Notes under the pieces: generated by a model
The model's input: only the letters and a program-made list of their open reading frames with translations
Databases searched by the model: none
Told to the model about the DNA's origin: nothing
Made by a program: the position numbers and the translations under genes
IMG/VR virus record: IMGVR_UViG_3300042114_000121
Location: 1-50,883 of that record
Source of the DNA: a virus
Direction: 5' to 3' (one strand)
Length of the DNA: 50,883 bases
Part shown: one piece after another, positions 32,901 through 41,141 of the stretch
How the letters are laid out: every line of letters starts with the position of its first letter
Position numbering within the stretch: position 1 is the first letter of the stretch

Positions 32901-34892
32901 TATTTCTTTTATGCTACCGCCCATAGAGTTACCCATAGATAAAGTTTGTCCTGTGGCTTGTTGGAAAATCATAATCAAATCTTCAAATGTACCAGCTGTA
33001 TCAATAGCAGCTGTTTTTATTTTTTTCATTGTTTCAGCTGCTATACTTTGTGACATAGCAAATTTTTGTTGATTTGTTACTGCTTGACCTGTTGATGTTG
33101 TCATTCTTGTATTTGCTGTTATAAGTGCTGCTATACCTTGAGTATTTGACTCTATTGTTCTATTTACATTTATCCCAACTCCAATAGTAGCATCCCAAGC
33201 ACCTTTTAGCATATAGTAAGACACTATAAGAGTTTCTATTTGTCTAAGATGTCTTACTACTGCATTTGTAGAAGATTCGTAGCTACCTTTGTTTTCTTTT
33301 AGGAGTTTTCCTTCTGTTGCTAGTCCTTTATTGTATTGGTCTTGAGATATAGCACCTGATGATATCATTGAGTCTAGTCGTTTTTTTGATTCGTTGTATT
33401 TTACTTGAGCTGATGTGAGCTCATATGTGTTTTTATACTGTTCTTTAATATTTTGAAGATTTTTTTCATCTTCTGCTCTTTTTATTCTATTTATTTTTGT
33501 TTCATTAGCAAGATTTTGTATTTTCTCTTTTTGCATTGACTCTTGATATTCTCTTACATAAGAGTCTATCTTTGATTGCTTTTGTGCTGATATAGCTAGT
33601 TCTTCTGCTTCTTTTTCTCTTATTTTTCTTTTATCTTGAGTTTCTTTTGCTAAATTTTGTATTCGTTCTTTTTGTGAGTTTTCTTGAAAATCTCTAACTA
33701 AAGCATCTATTGACATTTGTTGTCTTGCTGATGCTTCTAATGCTTTTGATTCTTTAGCTCTATTATCATTCCATTCTTTATCAGATTTTGCAAGAAAATC
33801 TTTTTGCTCCTGAATAAGAATACTTTGTGATTTTCTATCAATATCCTCTATTTCATTCCATAGTGACATTCTATTTTGTAATATAGATTTACTTTCTGCT
33901 ATTGATTCTATTGAGCCTCCAGAAAGATTTATAGGTGCTTGTATTTGTCTTTGTGATAGTGGTGTAGTTTTATCTGCAAAAGTTGACATCCCAGTTCTTT
34001 TTGCAAGTTCTGCATTTGCTCTTTTTATGGCATTCATATATTCTTTTTCATTGATAATATTTTTATCCATTGCCTCTTTGAGTATGTTGATATCTGATGT
34101 ATATTTTTTTATTACCTGTTGAGTTTGTGTATATATTCCAAGTTCTTCTTTTAGATATTCAGCATTATGTGGATGTGCTTTTAGGATTTCTTTTTGTTGA
34201 TTGAGTTGTGATTTTAATTTTTCTAGTTTTTGTTGTTGTTCATCTATATCTTTTTTGTTGACTGATATTGTGTCTCTTAAACCATCTATTTTTATTTTTT
34301 GTTTTTCTGTGTATAGTTGTTTTTGTGCTTTGAGTGATTTTAATTCTTCTGCTTCGAGTTTTTTGTTTTCAGCTATATTATATGATGTTAATTTTGATAG
34401 CTCTTGATAGTCTTGACTTCTTATTACATCTGTTAGTTCTTTTCTTAATGCTCTAATTTTTGCAGTATGATTTATTAAGTCTTGCTCTGTTTTTGCATAG
34501 TCTTTTTTTTGTTTTGCATTTCCTTTTGATATATCTCCTCCTAATGGAGATAATAATGCTTGTTGTGTAGCTTGTGCTTTTTCTTTTAATTGTTCTAAAT
34601 CATTAAGTTGTTTTTTAAATGAGCTAGTCATAGCTTTCATACTTTCTTCTTGCTTACGATTATTAGAGATAGTATTATTTACTATCTCTTCATTTCTCTT
34701 TGCAAACTTTTCTCTTTCTTTGCCCTGTTCTTTTAAAGCTGATTGAATATCAGTATAATGTCCTTTTTGTAACTTGCTTTGCTCATCTATTGATGTTGTG
34801 AGAAGTTTAATCTCTTTTTCAAGGTCGTTTATATTCTTTTTAGCATCTTTAGTGTTTGCTTGTAGTGTTATTGTTATTTTGTTGCTTGACAT
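26952..34892 (-). CDS. Tail tape measure protein
   Basis: A 2646-aa protein. Residues 1-~500 are heptad-rich coiled coil (NINDLEKEIKLLTTSIDEQS). Hydrophobic segments occur around ~1490-1520 (AAALLASFGIIVGGALSG) and a Gly/Ala-rich stretch at ~1610-1690. The C-terminal YLPSDMVIQAHEREMIIDPQ is typical of tape measure proteins. It scaffolds tail tube assembly, setting tail length, and is ejected with DNA. Its size predicts a very long non-contractile tail; with no sheath gene seen, a siphovirus tail is inferred. The start overlaps the GT reading frame. Confidence 0.93.
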   Translation of the reverse strand: MSSNKITITLQANTKDAKKNINDLEKEIKLLTTSIDEQSKLQKGHYTDIQSALKEQGKEREKFAKRNEEIVNNTISNNRKQEESMKAMTSSFKKQLNDLEQLKEKAQATQQALLSPLGGDISKGNAKQKKDYAKTEQDLINHTAKIRALRKELTDVIRSQDYQELSKLTSYNIAENKKLEAEELKSLKAQKQLYTEKQKIKIDGLRDTISVNKKDIDEQQQKLEKLKSQLNQQKEILKAHPHNAEYLKEELGIYTQTQQVIKKYTSDINILKEAMDKNIINEKEYMNAIKRANAELAKRTGMSTFADKTTPLSQRQIQAPINLSGGSIESIAESKSILQNRMSLWNEIEDIDRKSQSILIQEQKDFLAKSDKEWNDNRAKESKALEASARQQMSIDALVRDFQENSQKERIQNLAKETQDKRKIREKEAEELAISAQKQSKIDSYVREYQESMQKEKIQNLANETKINRIKRAEDEKNLQNIKEQYKNTYELTSAQVKYNESKKRLDSMISSGAISQDQYNKGLATEGKLLKENKGSYESSTNAVVRHLRQIETLIVSYYMLKGAWDATIGVGINVNRTIESNTQGIAALITANTRMTTSTGQAVTNQQKFAMSQSIAAETMKKIKTAAIDTAGTFEDLIMIFQQATGQTLSMGNSMGGSIKEIIDNTIQLSKRMANISGAIGQPLDRTREEVRSLLSGNASTDSIISTMLFGSPSEANKAMEKAKASGKDGVKKLLDEMLAPFDVLEGLMTYDIQFNRMKDAYQSLAATTTKPIFDGLTKVFANVANYLTPEKIESIAKSFENVGNAVATVVPPLVQVATYLAVIKGGMLVWNNFLPTIEKLTVGAVDLVRGTGKVTSSMTFASQATGRFASETSNAVKGTGLFATAMATSTTNTNRFTTAVDMSKVGLTNVGGAFTGLMGIMKNNLPMMAMIGAYELYNYTIGKTLEQEENLRNAMRLKLEDIKKLSLAQAKVGLSDLNVGLSKLMAERKKLGDKITAGSYGSLNMLGERTSFGKLKQSEIDELQAQKDTIQAEIDVMYKTKELYEAQVNVASGIQTTAKAFGDLMTEGSATKNALNLLESIKKPLTQAQILQEEIKKLQTSINAVTVESKDKTLDKKAINARLQIIKDLEDRKKDKEKELAEANKKESNKASSILNTEEKKEYGIGKLELEAKLQEKILKMTQETSSKTKAIQYSEMDDIQKLKYEILKDEQDTLFKQLNIAEKMTEGDNKQVVILTTKAKLDEAITKKEEYLLGLSREKLDNEQKGIDLEQKRLSDINSLIGKYTIKKPEDELGLKERLDANKAIFEDSIAKLSSITEEEKKKLDEVFEKSQERFKNENLIKQYKEDMTIDIKLNGFDDVSNSIASLTNGFVDMNNSLVEYNSIMADTSKSDTDRAKAQQKYSTDTVGAYGNMAGAIGSFYKEGSTQAKNFQKVQQAMYMAQMAMQMSALATQLTTTTAVVALKGAEATAAGTAAVALQGTLEPVTAVPRMMAMAALLASFGIIVGGALSGGDKTSTSYDELSAIKANTGTGTVLGDAEAGSESISKSLEILSDLAKPEHNLLAQMNKSLISIDNKIGGVTSILLQKGGFALGEGYTGGYDTGFNNKVGVGTNIGGAGAALGIGTAGLGYMAAGTTFGGVVGTSIGGTSLLGTAGAAMPWVASALIADKLLLDGAITKALGGAVNSIAGGLFGKTSQSRALSDAGLIFGEQLITKAKEDFEGSAYQTIATTTTKKSWFSKSTSTSYTTYTEAMSEEIRNQFELILDSMYDTVVSTGDMLDTSGQSIMDRLDDYAVKLGKISLKGKSGEEIQELLGNVFGKTMDEMVTEAYAIQDFAYEAFNKTIADFKDITQTSHNILYNEWGVEKWIQDSEGMSVIATEEHTSVVKSATQQLKEANDAYDKAKSDAHTAWLDITATTLDGFVKAGETISQTLTRVSSGMEVAEYYISRMGAGYEDIKHTDIIDKQGDVDIEIFKQSVLNYEKAFYNSATGIDEIVKVLGGTIEDVVGGVISLNKLREQFKFIGEDINGITTSMVEGAGGVGALSDAMSGYFENFLTDAEQNKFSAEQMTKEFEKLGIYNLPKSNEGFKQLVSSIDLTTKSGQELYGRVMLLADGFAEATQNAKDMLNTQMSVEMDMAELQRKLSEEQTKTIEVATDKVKKLSDAFTNMGESIEDTIANLIGNTQDGQSQSRLIQDFWGKSDEIKALRAKGIENLTETESSKLQDLVGDINQLAGNIQSAQIGDNTGITNNLISELDGLKNNLDFDNKIIKSQIVDANGNVIGVAEETGIISSLVEQLKTYNSNIESQLSIDKTLTFDDFKAGGLLDTQDEIAFRQSFEAKDFTTFNKELEDLRNSLSYLSLSTTDTAKHLDDLSRTDTITFENLKEFSLSTGTQFQDLELFTKLANKDFKNISQDKDTFSKVFLSSYAEEAKPELLNTDVFQKGFATYDEVTKKNKESAFDKNYTSSVSDIVDYIEAGKKILSYDLYQAYLPDGITIFEKFLFNILKPEASLEEFYSKYGGVPAQGEIDKIESAIKDSLKSEGYELPSFAKGTPYLPSDMVIQAHEREMIIDPQSSDVLRKYGIKVNQTPANNLTTNENKGIIEAINKQTEEVKKLNSRMEKIELLSKDTRDNTERMAIGA

Positions 34893-35747
34893 TTAATGTT
34901 ATCTCCTCATATACTTCTAAAGCCCATTTTACATTTTCTAAGGTTAAGATGTCAAATATCTCGTGATACTTTGACTCTTTCTCTATATCTTCCATACTAA
35001 GGTACATAATTTCTCCCATAGGAGACCTAGTCCAAAATCTTGATACTTTATATACTGCATTTAAGTACAGTAAAGCGGTTTCAGATATAAGAGGAGGCTT
35101 ATACTGATTTTTTATATCATCGCTTATTCTCTCATTATCTTCTACTGTTTCCCATTTATCCCTATTGGTTAGACCCCAATAGACATAAGATGCTAGTTCT
35201 TTCCCGCTTGTGTACTTGAAGCTTTATTTTCATAGCAATATTGCCAAAATAACCCTTTTTCCCAATCTGATAGTCTTTCATACTCTTCTTCTAGTCCGTA
35301 GTGTTCAGCATATACTGCACCTTTTTCAGGAAGTGTTTTTAAATCAGCACTTTTTTCATTGATTAATTTTCTATCTTTGATACCAACTGGAACTACTTTT
35401 TCATTGTTTTGATAAAGTTCACAAGGTTTTAGCTCTCCAGAGTCATATTTTGTACTGAAAATTTTAACTAAAATTACAGATGCGAACTCTGCTACTTTTG
35501 CGATATAGTCTTTCACTCCATCAATTTTATCTGGTAAAACTTTTCCTTGTCTATCAAAAGCCCAAAATGCAATATCAATAGATTCATTTTCGTGTAATTC
35601 AAGTACAAATTCATCACTATCATTAAGCCCTAAAGCTCTTCTTGTCATAAACTCTGGCACTGTAGAGTCTGGTCTTGTAAGGCTAAATTTATTAGCTGCT
35701 GTTTTTAATTCGTTTGGCAATTTTGCTATTGTATCTTTTGTCTTCAT
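34849..35747 (-). CDS. Tail assembly chaperone GT (frameshift product)
   Basis: A -1 shift at GGGAAAG (35205-35199) joins the 184-aa G frame to an open frame of 119 residues (SGKELASYVYWGLTNRDKWE ... EVYEEITLNV) ending at 34849, overlapping the tape measure start by 44 bases. The frame is free of stops and has no good start of its own. This mirrors lambda G/GT, where GT binds both tape measure and tube protein during tail assembly. Confidence 0.88.
35193..35747 (-). CDS. Tail assembly chaperone G
   Basis: A 184-aa protein located between tail tube and tape measure genes, the fixed position of tail chaperones. N-terminal KTKDTIAKLPNELKTAANKF, acidic middle, C-terminal LSDWEKGLFWQYCYENKASS. 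Normal termination occurs at TAG four codons after the slip site. It does not end in the virion in related phages; it keeps tape measure soluble. Confidence 0.85.
   Translation of the reverse strand: MKTKDTIAKLPNELKTAANKFSLTRPDSTVPEFMTRRALGLNDSDEFVLELHENESIDIAFWAFDRQGKVLPDKIDGVKDYIAKVAEFASVILVKIFSTKYDSGELKPCELYQNNEKVVPVGIKDRKLINEKSADLKTLPEKGAVYAEHYGLEEEYERLSDWEKGLFWQYCYENKASSTQAGKN
35199..35205 (-). promoter_or_regulatory. Programmed -1 frameshift site GGGAAAG
   Basis: In the G frame it reads gcG-GGA-AAG-AAC-TAG, an X-XXY-YYZ slippery heptamer identical to the one in lambda G/GT. The stop lies one codon past AAG-AAC. Confidence 0.9.
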
Positions 35748-35848
35748 TTTTTTATCCTTTTGTTTGTTTTGCTATCTTTTTGATTTGTTTTATTTATTTG
35801 TGGTGGTGGCACAAAGGTCGGATAAAACCAAAAGCCACCAAATTAATA
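35748..35848 (-). terminator. Hairpin in tail tube-chaperone gap
   Basis: On the minus strand GGTGGC (35840-35835) can pair with GCCACC (35818-35813) with a partial inner stem, followed by an A-rich then T-rich stretch. It may attenuate transcription after the abundant tail tube gene. The rest of the gap is an AT-rich leader with AAAGGATAAA before the G gene. Confidence 0.4.
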
Positions 35849-37006
35849 CTAGAAATCTACTTGAGTTCCTATAACTTTATATACTAAACCTGATACTCCA
35901 TTTTTACCGTAAGCACTGTATGCAACATCAAGATTTGACACCATACCAGCTTCAAATGTTGGTGCAGCTAAAGGCATTGTTACTTGTGCCATAGTAAGCT
36001 CAATTTTTCTACCTTTTCCATCTACCCAGTTTACCGCTAAAGCAGAATCTGTATTGTTAAGCATAGCTTTGTAAATATCAATATCCCATCCACCTGTCAT
36101 ATTTCCAGTTACACTTCTAAGTCCTGTCGTGAAGTATTTTGGCATATTAATAGGTAGTTTTTCCTCTTGAGCATTGTCAGATGTAATACTAAAAGTAAAT
36201 ACAGGATATGTTGCAGATGCACCAACCGTAAATCCAAGTTGTGAATTTCTTACATCATTTGTATCATTCACAACGATTGTTTTTGCTGGTGTCATACCTG
36301 ACAATGGTACATATGATAAGTTTGTAATACTATCGCTAACAGTTGAACCATTTGTTGCTACTGTAATTTTTGGTACAGATTTTTTCTCTACACTTGTAGA
36401 GATTGAAGCTGCAGCATTTCCTAAAGTTCTAAAATATACTTTTACTCCATCACAAGTTTCAAGCTCATACTCTATAGCAAATGTTGGAAGACAAGCTTTA
36501 ATACCTGATGTTGCTTGTTTTACTCTCGATTTGTGAACTACCCATACTACACCGTTATCTGTAACCTCAGCATCTTGTGCTAAAGCTGTTGTTACTGGTG
36601 CTGTTGCTCCAGTTGTTCCACCTGTGATACAATACAAGTCATCTGTTGCTGGAGTTATACCTTTTACATAAGTACCTGCTGTTACAACCACACCTGTAGC
36701 CCATGACACTGTTGCTACTTCTGTTGTTGCTGTTGGCATACCTATTGAAACACCAGCCATAAAAGCGAACGAATCGTAGTTCATTACTGCTTCAAGGCTT
36801 GAAGATATACTTTTTACACCACTTAACACTTCTCTTGATGGCTCTACACCATTTCCAAGTTTATTTAATTTTTCACTATCTTCTGATAGTTCTAATGAAC
36901 ATTGTGTTCCGTTAAACACAAAAACAGTAGGATTTACAGGAATTGCTCCAGTATCTCCAGTTAAAACGATACTAGCTTTAGTAGCTCTCATTTGAATTGG
37001 TGGCAT
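35849..37006 (-). CDS. Major tail tube protein
   Basis: A 385-aa beta-rich protein upstream of the tail chaperones, where lambda-type phages place the tube gene. It contains SGVKSISSSLEAVMNYDSFA early and YFTTGLRSVTGNMTGGWDID late. It is longer than lambda V (246 aa); an inserted beta domain at ~100-160 (VVTAGTYVKGITPATDDLYC) looks like an added surface domain. The ATG overlaps the upstream stop. Confidence 0.75.
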   Translation of the reverse strand: MPPIQMRATKASIVLTGDTGAIPVNPTVFVFNGTQCSLELSEDSEKLNKLGNGVEPSREVLSGVKSISSSLEAVMNYDSFAFMAGVSIGMPTATTEVATVSWATGVVVTAGTYVKGITPATDDLYCITGGTTGATAPVTTALAQDAEVTDNGVVWVVHKSRVKQATSGIKACLPTFAIEYELETCDGVKVYFRTLGNAAASISTSVEKKSVPKITVATNGSTVSDSITNLSYVPLSGMTPAKTIVVNDTNDVRNSQLGFTVGASATYPVFTFSITSDNAQEEKLPINMPKYFTTGLRSVTGNMTGGWDIDIYKAMLNNTDSALAVNWVDGKGRKIELTMAQVTMPLAAPTFEAGMVSNLDVAYSAYGKNGVSGLVYKVIGTQVDF

Positions 37007-37161
37007 TATTTATCTCCTTCTTTTGATTTTTTAATTATAACATATTTTGCTTTTTTTTCATCAATAAGTTTAGTCGCTAAAAACTCATAAACTGTGATTA
37101 CTGCACCTTTTTTTTGATTCAACTCTTCGTTATCTTCCAATAGTTCGATTTGTTTTACCAT
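37006..37161 (-). CDS. Small tail-module protein, 51 aa
   Basis: MVKQIELLEDNEELNQKKGA followed by VITVYEFLATKLIDEKKAKY. The stop overlaps the tube gene start by one base (TAATG), and GGAG precedes its ATG. Phage-like by position only. Confidence 0.6.
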   Translation of the reverse strand: MVKQIELLEDNEELNQKKGAVITVYEFLATKLIDEKKAKYVIIKKSKEGDK

Positions 37162-37616
37162 TGTCTTGCTCCTGTTGTTGATTTTGTTGTAACTATTTCC
37201 AAGCTACCTCTTGCTATTTTTTGCTCTATTATCGATATATCTCTCTCATAATAATATGATGGTGTATCGGCACAAATTTTTGTTCTCATTATCTCATATA
37301 CTTCTCTAGCTATCATTTCAAGTCTTTTTGCCTCTGGTCTTGTTTTGTAACCATCTTGCACAATCAGTTTATTATCTACTTCTAATAAGATTGAAAATTC
37401 TATTTTTCTATCAATATCATTTTCCCATGATTGTTTTGAGGCATTTATAAGAACCATAGGATACTCATCATCTTCTACAGATTGATAATCTTCTCCAATT
37501 TGTATATTACAATACTGTCCTAGAAGATTAAAACAAAAAGCTTTAAAAGTAGTGTTGTTTGCTAACTCTTTAGCGATTTGTTCTTCTAGTTCGTATAAAA
37601 AATATGGTACTGCCAT
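37155..37616 (-). CDS. Tail terminator-like protein, 153 aa
   Basis: Mixed fold (YPMVLINASKQSWENDIDRK; IEFSILLEVDN; EMIAREVYEIMRTKICADTP), in the place of gpU-type tail terminator proteins between connector and tail tube genes. Those cap the tube and set its end. The call rests on position and size. Confidence 0.55.
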   Translation of the reverse strand: MAVPYFLYELEEQIAKELANNTTFKAFCFNLLGQYCNIQIGEDYQSVEDDEYPMVLINASKQSWENDIDRKIEFSILLEVDNKLIVQDGYKTRPEAKRLEMIAREVYEIMRTKICADTPSYYYERDISIIEQKIARGSLEIVTTKSTTGARQW

Positions 37617-38362
37617 TAGTTTGCTCCGATTTTTTTCATTACTGTATCAAAGTAAGCATCGTATATTTTCTTTGCCTCTGATACTGCCGTACTTTTACTC
37701 GCAAAATATGCTTCTTGTGCAAAAAGTGTTCTTTTGTAAGTTACACTTCTTATTTTTGGAAATAGCTTACCGTTGCTATCCACTCCCATAAAAGGTTTGT
37801 CCTCTATAATCTCGCCTTTTTTGTTTTTTCGATACACAACTGTATTACTAAGTAACCAAGAAGCTTTTTTTGAAAGTTTTTTCTCTCCACCCTCATTTAA
37901 TTTTTGAAAGATATTGATAATATCTCGCTCATTAGATGCTCCACCTTTTGCTGTTCCACCTACTATTTTGCCCTGGCGACCTTTTCGCTCACCGTTTACA
38001 TATTTAATAGGCACAAATGTTGGATGTCGCCCCATTATAACTACTAGATTTGCATCTTCATTTAGATAATATTTAATCATAGCTCTCATATTTTTTGGGT
38101 CAGCTTTACTTCCATCTTTTTTGATTCGTTCTCCAAATCTTTCTTTTGCACTACCTAAAGTTATTTGCTTTAGTCCTATCGTTGTTGGCTTTGTTTGATT
38201 CCACATTGATGGGATATTCGCTTTTAACTTATCTCCTGCGATTTCAGATACTCTTTTACCACCCTCTTGGATAGCGTGATTTAACAAATCGTGGCTAACT
38301 TTTCCCATTTCTACGAAAAATGGCGATATGCTTTCCTCAATTTGTAATGTTGAACCTATCAT
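37616..38362 (-). CDS. Head-tail/minor tail protein (HK97 gp10 or gpZ-like), 248 aa
   Basis: A basic alpha/beta protein with AIQEGGKRVSEIAGDKLKAN and YKRTLFAQEAYFASKSTAVS, and several Lys-rich loops. Fits the tail completion protein between stopper and terminator in lambda-like gene order. Start overlaps the upstream stop. Confidence 0.55.
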   Translation of the reverse strand: MIGSTLQIEESISPFFVEMGKVSHDLLNHAIQEGGKRVSEIAGDKLKANIPSMWNQTKPTTIGLKQITLGSAKERFGERIKKDGSKADPKNMRAMIKYYLNEDANLVVIMGRHPTFVPIKYVNGERKGRQGKIVGGTAKGGASNERDIINIFQKLNEGGEKKLSKKASWLLSNTVVYRKNKKGEIIEDKPFMGVDSNGKLFPKIRSVTYKRTLFAQEAYFASKSTAVSEAKKIYDAYFDTVMKKIGAN

Positions 38363-38742
38363 CTGAAATTTACCGATTTAGTAGTTTTTCTATATGCTGT
38401 TTTTGCACATAAAATATCTATATCTACTCCGCTTGATACTGGGGTTTCTTTTACAATCCACTCCTCGCCTTGATATAAAATGATGTCGTTTTCTTTTGGT
38501 GCTTGTTTTAAAGCATTTATGATGATTCCATCTTCTAGTCGTGGAGAAACAATAAATCTTCTAGCTACTTGAAGATACTCGCCTTTGTAGGTATGATTTT
38601 GAAGTGCTATTACTGTAGCTGTTGTGATTGTTATCTCAACTGATACAGTGTTGTCTATATGTTGATACTCGATAGCCTCTTGAACTATTCCTTTTGCATT
38701 TGCAACTGTATTTTTTATAAAAGCTAAAGCACTTGTCATCAC
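38359..38742 (-). CDS. Head closure / stopper protein, 127 aa
   Basis: VEITITTATVIALQNHTYKG and ENDIILYQGEEWIVKETPVS give a beta-rich protein typical of head-tail stoppers. It is separated by no bases from the upstream gene. Assignment by order and fold impression. Confidence 0.55.
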   Translation of the reverse strand: MMTSALAFIKNTVANAKGIVQEAIEYQHIDNTVSVEITITTATVIALQNHTYKGEYLQVARRFIVSPRLEDGIIINALKQAPKENDIILYQGEEWIVKETPVSSGVDIDILCAKTAYRKTTKSVNFR

Positions 38743-39123
38743 TTATCCTAAAGTATCTAATTTTGCTTGAATTGTAGATATTTTTGCATTAACAGATATT
38801 TCCACACCTTTTTCTTTCAGCTGATTTATAAGTGAAGTTCTATGGTTTTCTTTATCCTCAACCAAAGCTTCCAAAGCACTTTCTTCAATATCTTTAGTGA
38901 AGTTAATCTCTAAAAATGTTGCTCTTTTGATAAGTTCTTTATCTAGTGTTTTTGTTTGTTCAAACTCGCCAGAAATCAAACCTTTTTCTTTTGCATCTTT
39001 GAAAGTTTGTGTTTGAGTTACCCAGCTTGGCACTTCACTGTTCGCATATAATCTACCTGATACCATCGAAAATGAACCGCCTTGTAGATTATCAAATCCT
39101 AAATTGATTTTTGATACTAACAT
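38743..39123 (-). CDS. Head protein with C-terminal HeH/LEM motif, 126 aa
   Basis: N-terminal LGFDNLQGGSFSMVSGRLYA; the last ~35 residues (TSLINQLKEKGVEISVNAKI; STIQAKLDTL) resemble the HeH/LEM helix-extended-helix module, which occurs at the ends of phage head-fibre or adaptor proteins. Located just after the capsid gene. Probably a head-tail adaptor or head decoration. Confidence 0.6.
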   Translation of the reverse strand: MLVSKINLGFDNLQGGSFSMVSGRLYANSEVPSWVTQTQTFKDAKEKGLISGEFEQTKTLDKELIKRATFLEINFTKDIEESALEALVEDKENHRTSLINQLKEKGVEISVNAKISTIQAKLDTLG

Positions 39124-39159
39124 TTTTATCCTTTTTTATTTGTCTATCAAAGAGATGTA

Positions 39160-40143
39160 TTAAACATCTCTTGTTATGAACATTTTTGTTCTATTGATTT
39201 GTGTACCCAATGCTTTCATTGTATATGCACAACTATCCCCATTCTCTACAGAATAGAAACCTGCATCAGAACCAGTACCAAGTCTATGTGGAGCAAAAGG
39301 AACTTCTAATGTCATATAATTTTTACTAAACACACCGATTTCAATCACTTTATACCCTGCACCTTTGATAACTGGGCTAACGATTTCCATACCTGTATCT
39401 TCTACAAACTTAACATTATAACCCTCTCTTGGAGTCCACTCTTGTAGATACTCTAAAACAGTTGCATAATTTGCTTTGAAATCTGTACTTTCGTATTTTT
39501 TCTGTCTAAGAACTTGCATAATTGTTGTTGGGATTTTAACTTCAACATTCAATGCACCTACATTGATTGGTCTTTGAGTAGCATCGCTATTGATTCCGTT
39601 GAAGTAGTTTCTAACAAAAGTTTGAATATCTCCGATGATTTGCTCTGCAGTGCTGTTACCATAAGTATTAGCTAAAGCTGTTGCTGTATGCTCTACATTT
39701 GGATTTGATACGATACCGTACAAACCTTTGTTTGTGTATGTTGAAGCATTACCATAAACGATGTCGTCTAATGTATAGTACATTTTTGCCATAATAGCAT
39801 TCAAGTCTCCATCAATTTTTTCTTCAATTCTTGCATTTTCTAAAATATCAATTTGAGAAACTACAATCTTACCTTGAAAAATTCCGCCATCTTTTAAAAC
39901 AACAGACTCTTCTTTGTTCATTCCGATAACTGGAATTGTGTTGTTCATATTCAATGAAGAAAAATCAACATCTCCATAAATAGATTGAGAAACCAAAGAT
40001 TGTTTCAACTTTTGTCTCCAATCACCTGATAAATTAGCCAAAGTTGCTAACTGTGATGTTGTGTAAACATCATCAGCAGTTGATACCGCAGTTCTAACTT
40101 TATTTTCGTTTGCTTTTACATAATTTCTAAATACTGGTAACAT
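39160..40143 (-). CDS. Major capsid protein
   Basis: A 327-aa protein in the capsid position, after protease and cement genes. Features: a helical segment with ENARIEEKIDGDLNAIMAKM, the loop NTYGNSTAEQIIGDIQTFVR, KIPTTIMQVLRQKKYESTDF and YMTLEVPFAPHRLGTGSDAG. It fits the HK97-fold encapsulin-like capsids (DUF2184-like), though sequence alone does not prove it. Confidence 0.78.
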   Translation of the reverse strand: MLPVFRNYVKANENKVRTAVSTADDVYTTSQLATLANLSGDWRQKLKQSLVSQSIYGDVDFSSLNMNNTIPVIGMNKEESVVLKDGGIFQGKIVVSQIDILENARIEEKIDGDLNAIMAKMYYTLDDIVYGNASTYTNKGLYGIVSNPNVEHTATALANTYGNSTAEQIIGDIQTFVRNYFNGINSDATQRPINVGALNVEVKIPTTIMQVLRQKKYESTDFKANYATVLEYLQEWTPREGYNVKFVEDTGMEIVSPVIKGAGYKVIEIGVFSKNYMTLEVPFAPHRLGTGSDAGFYSVENGDSCAYTMKALGTQINRTKMFITRDV

Positions 40144-40155
40144 CTATGTCCTTTC

Positions 40156-40728
40156 TTAGTTAATTCTTAGTTCGATACCTACTGGCTCGAATGCACCTGC
40201 TGATTGAGAATAAACTGCACCAGTGATAGCTACCGCTCCTGCTGTATCTGCATCTTTTCTAAATCCTCCTAATACTTTTGCTGTTCCACTTGTAACAGTA
40301 TCAGCACCACCAATTCTCATAAACACTGGGTCACCTTTTACAACTGCTTGTTCAGTAATAACACCAATATCTCCAACTCTTAAAATAGATACAGTTTCAA
40401 ATTCTTTATAAAAGTCTTTTTCTCCTCTTCCTTTTGGAGTTGCTACAGTTGGTCTTGCTACTTCACCTGATAAATAAGCATCTGAAATTGGCTTTTCTCT
40501 TCCAAGAATAATACCAACAAATTTAGTATCTTCTCCAGTTGTCGCACCTGCACCAAGTACATCACTTGCATCTGGTAATCTTACTGTACCTTCATCTGTC
40601 CCAACAATTACACCAAGTCCATAAGCTGCATCACTGCCAACCAATGTCATAGATTCAACTCTTGCACCATTCCATACTTTTGTCAAAGCTCCTGCTTCCG
40701 CTTTTTTTTGTGTAATTCTTACAGCCAT
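40156..40728 (-). CDS. Capsid decoration/structural cement protein, 190 aa
   Basis: Beta-rich with AAYGLGVIVGTDEGTVRLPD, TKFVGIILGREKPISDAYLS and SILRVGDIGVITEQAVVKGD, similar to Gp24-type structural cement proteins of phage heads. It abuts the protease stop and precedes the capsid gene. Confidence 0.72.
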   Translation of the reverse strand: MAVRITQKKAEAGALTKVWNGARVESMTLVGSDAAYGLGVIVGTDEGTVRLPDASDVLGAGATTGEDTKFVGIILGREKPISDAYLSGEVARPTVATPKGRGEKDFYKEFETVSILRVGDIGVITEQAVVKGDPVFMRIGGADTVTSGTAKVLGGFRKDADTAGAVAITGAVYSQSAGAFEPVGIELRIN

Positions 40729-41141
40729 TATAGTTTACCTGCCATTTCAAGATTTTGTTTTTCATAAGGGTCTTTTTTGTTTTCGTCCCCACCTCCAGCT
40801 GGTGCTGTTGTTGCCAATGCACTTTTCAATAAAACATTTTCAAACTGAACAATATTAAAAGTACCATCATTTGATAGCTTTACAGTATCAACTGCTTGTT
40901 TGATAACTTCTGGCTTCACATTTTTAAATGTTTCACTCATAACTGTATCAAATACTGCTTTCATCGACTCGTTTGCTTTTTCAATAGCTGAATCGCTTGT
41001 ATTTGACAACTTAACCGTAAGCTCTTGTACTTGATTTGAAAGTGTTTGAACTTCCTCATCTGCACCTAAAGCTTTCTTGATTGCTAATTTATCTTCTGCT
41101 GTTGCATTTGATAAAAACTGCACTACATCTTCTAACTTCAT
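40728..41141 (-). CDS. Nested scaffold protein from internal start
   Basis: An in-frame ATG at 41141 is preceded by AAAGGAGAAGAT, the best ribosome site in the region, giving a 137-aa protein (MKLEDVVQFLSNATAEDKLA...). This repeats the lambda C/Nu3 plan, where free scaffold is made from the 3' part of the protease gene. Confidence 0.72.
   Translation of the reverse strand: MKLEDVVQFLSNATAEDKLAIKKALGADEEVQTLSNQVQELTVKLSNTSDSAIEKANESMKAVFDTVMSETFKNVKPEVIKQAVDTVKLSNDGTFNIVQFENVLLKSALATTAPAGGGDENKKDPYEKQNLEMAGKL

Noticed and set aside
35829-35848. GCCACCAAATTAATA as another copy of the early repeat element
   Set aside because: Only the second box matches, AGTTGY is absent, and it is part of a local hairpin.
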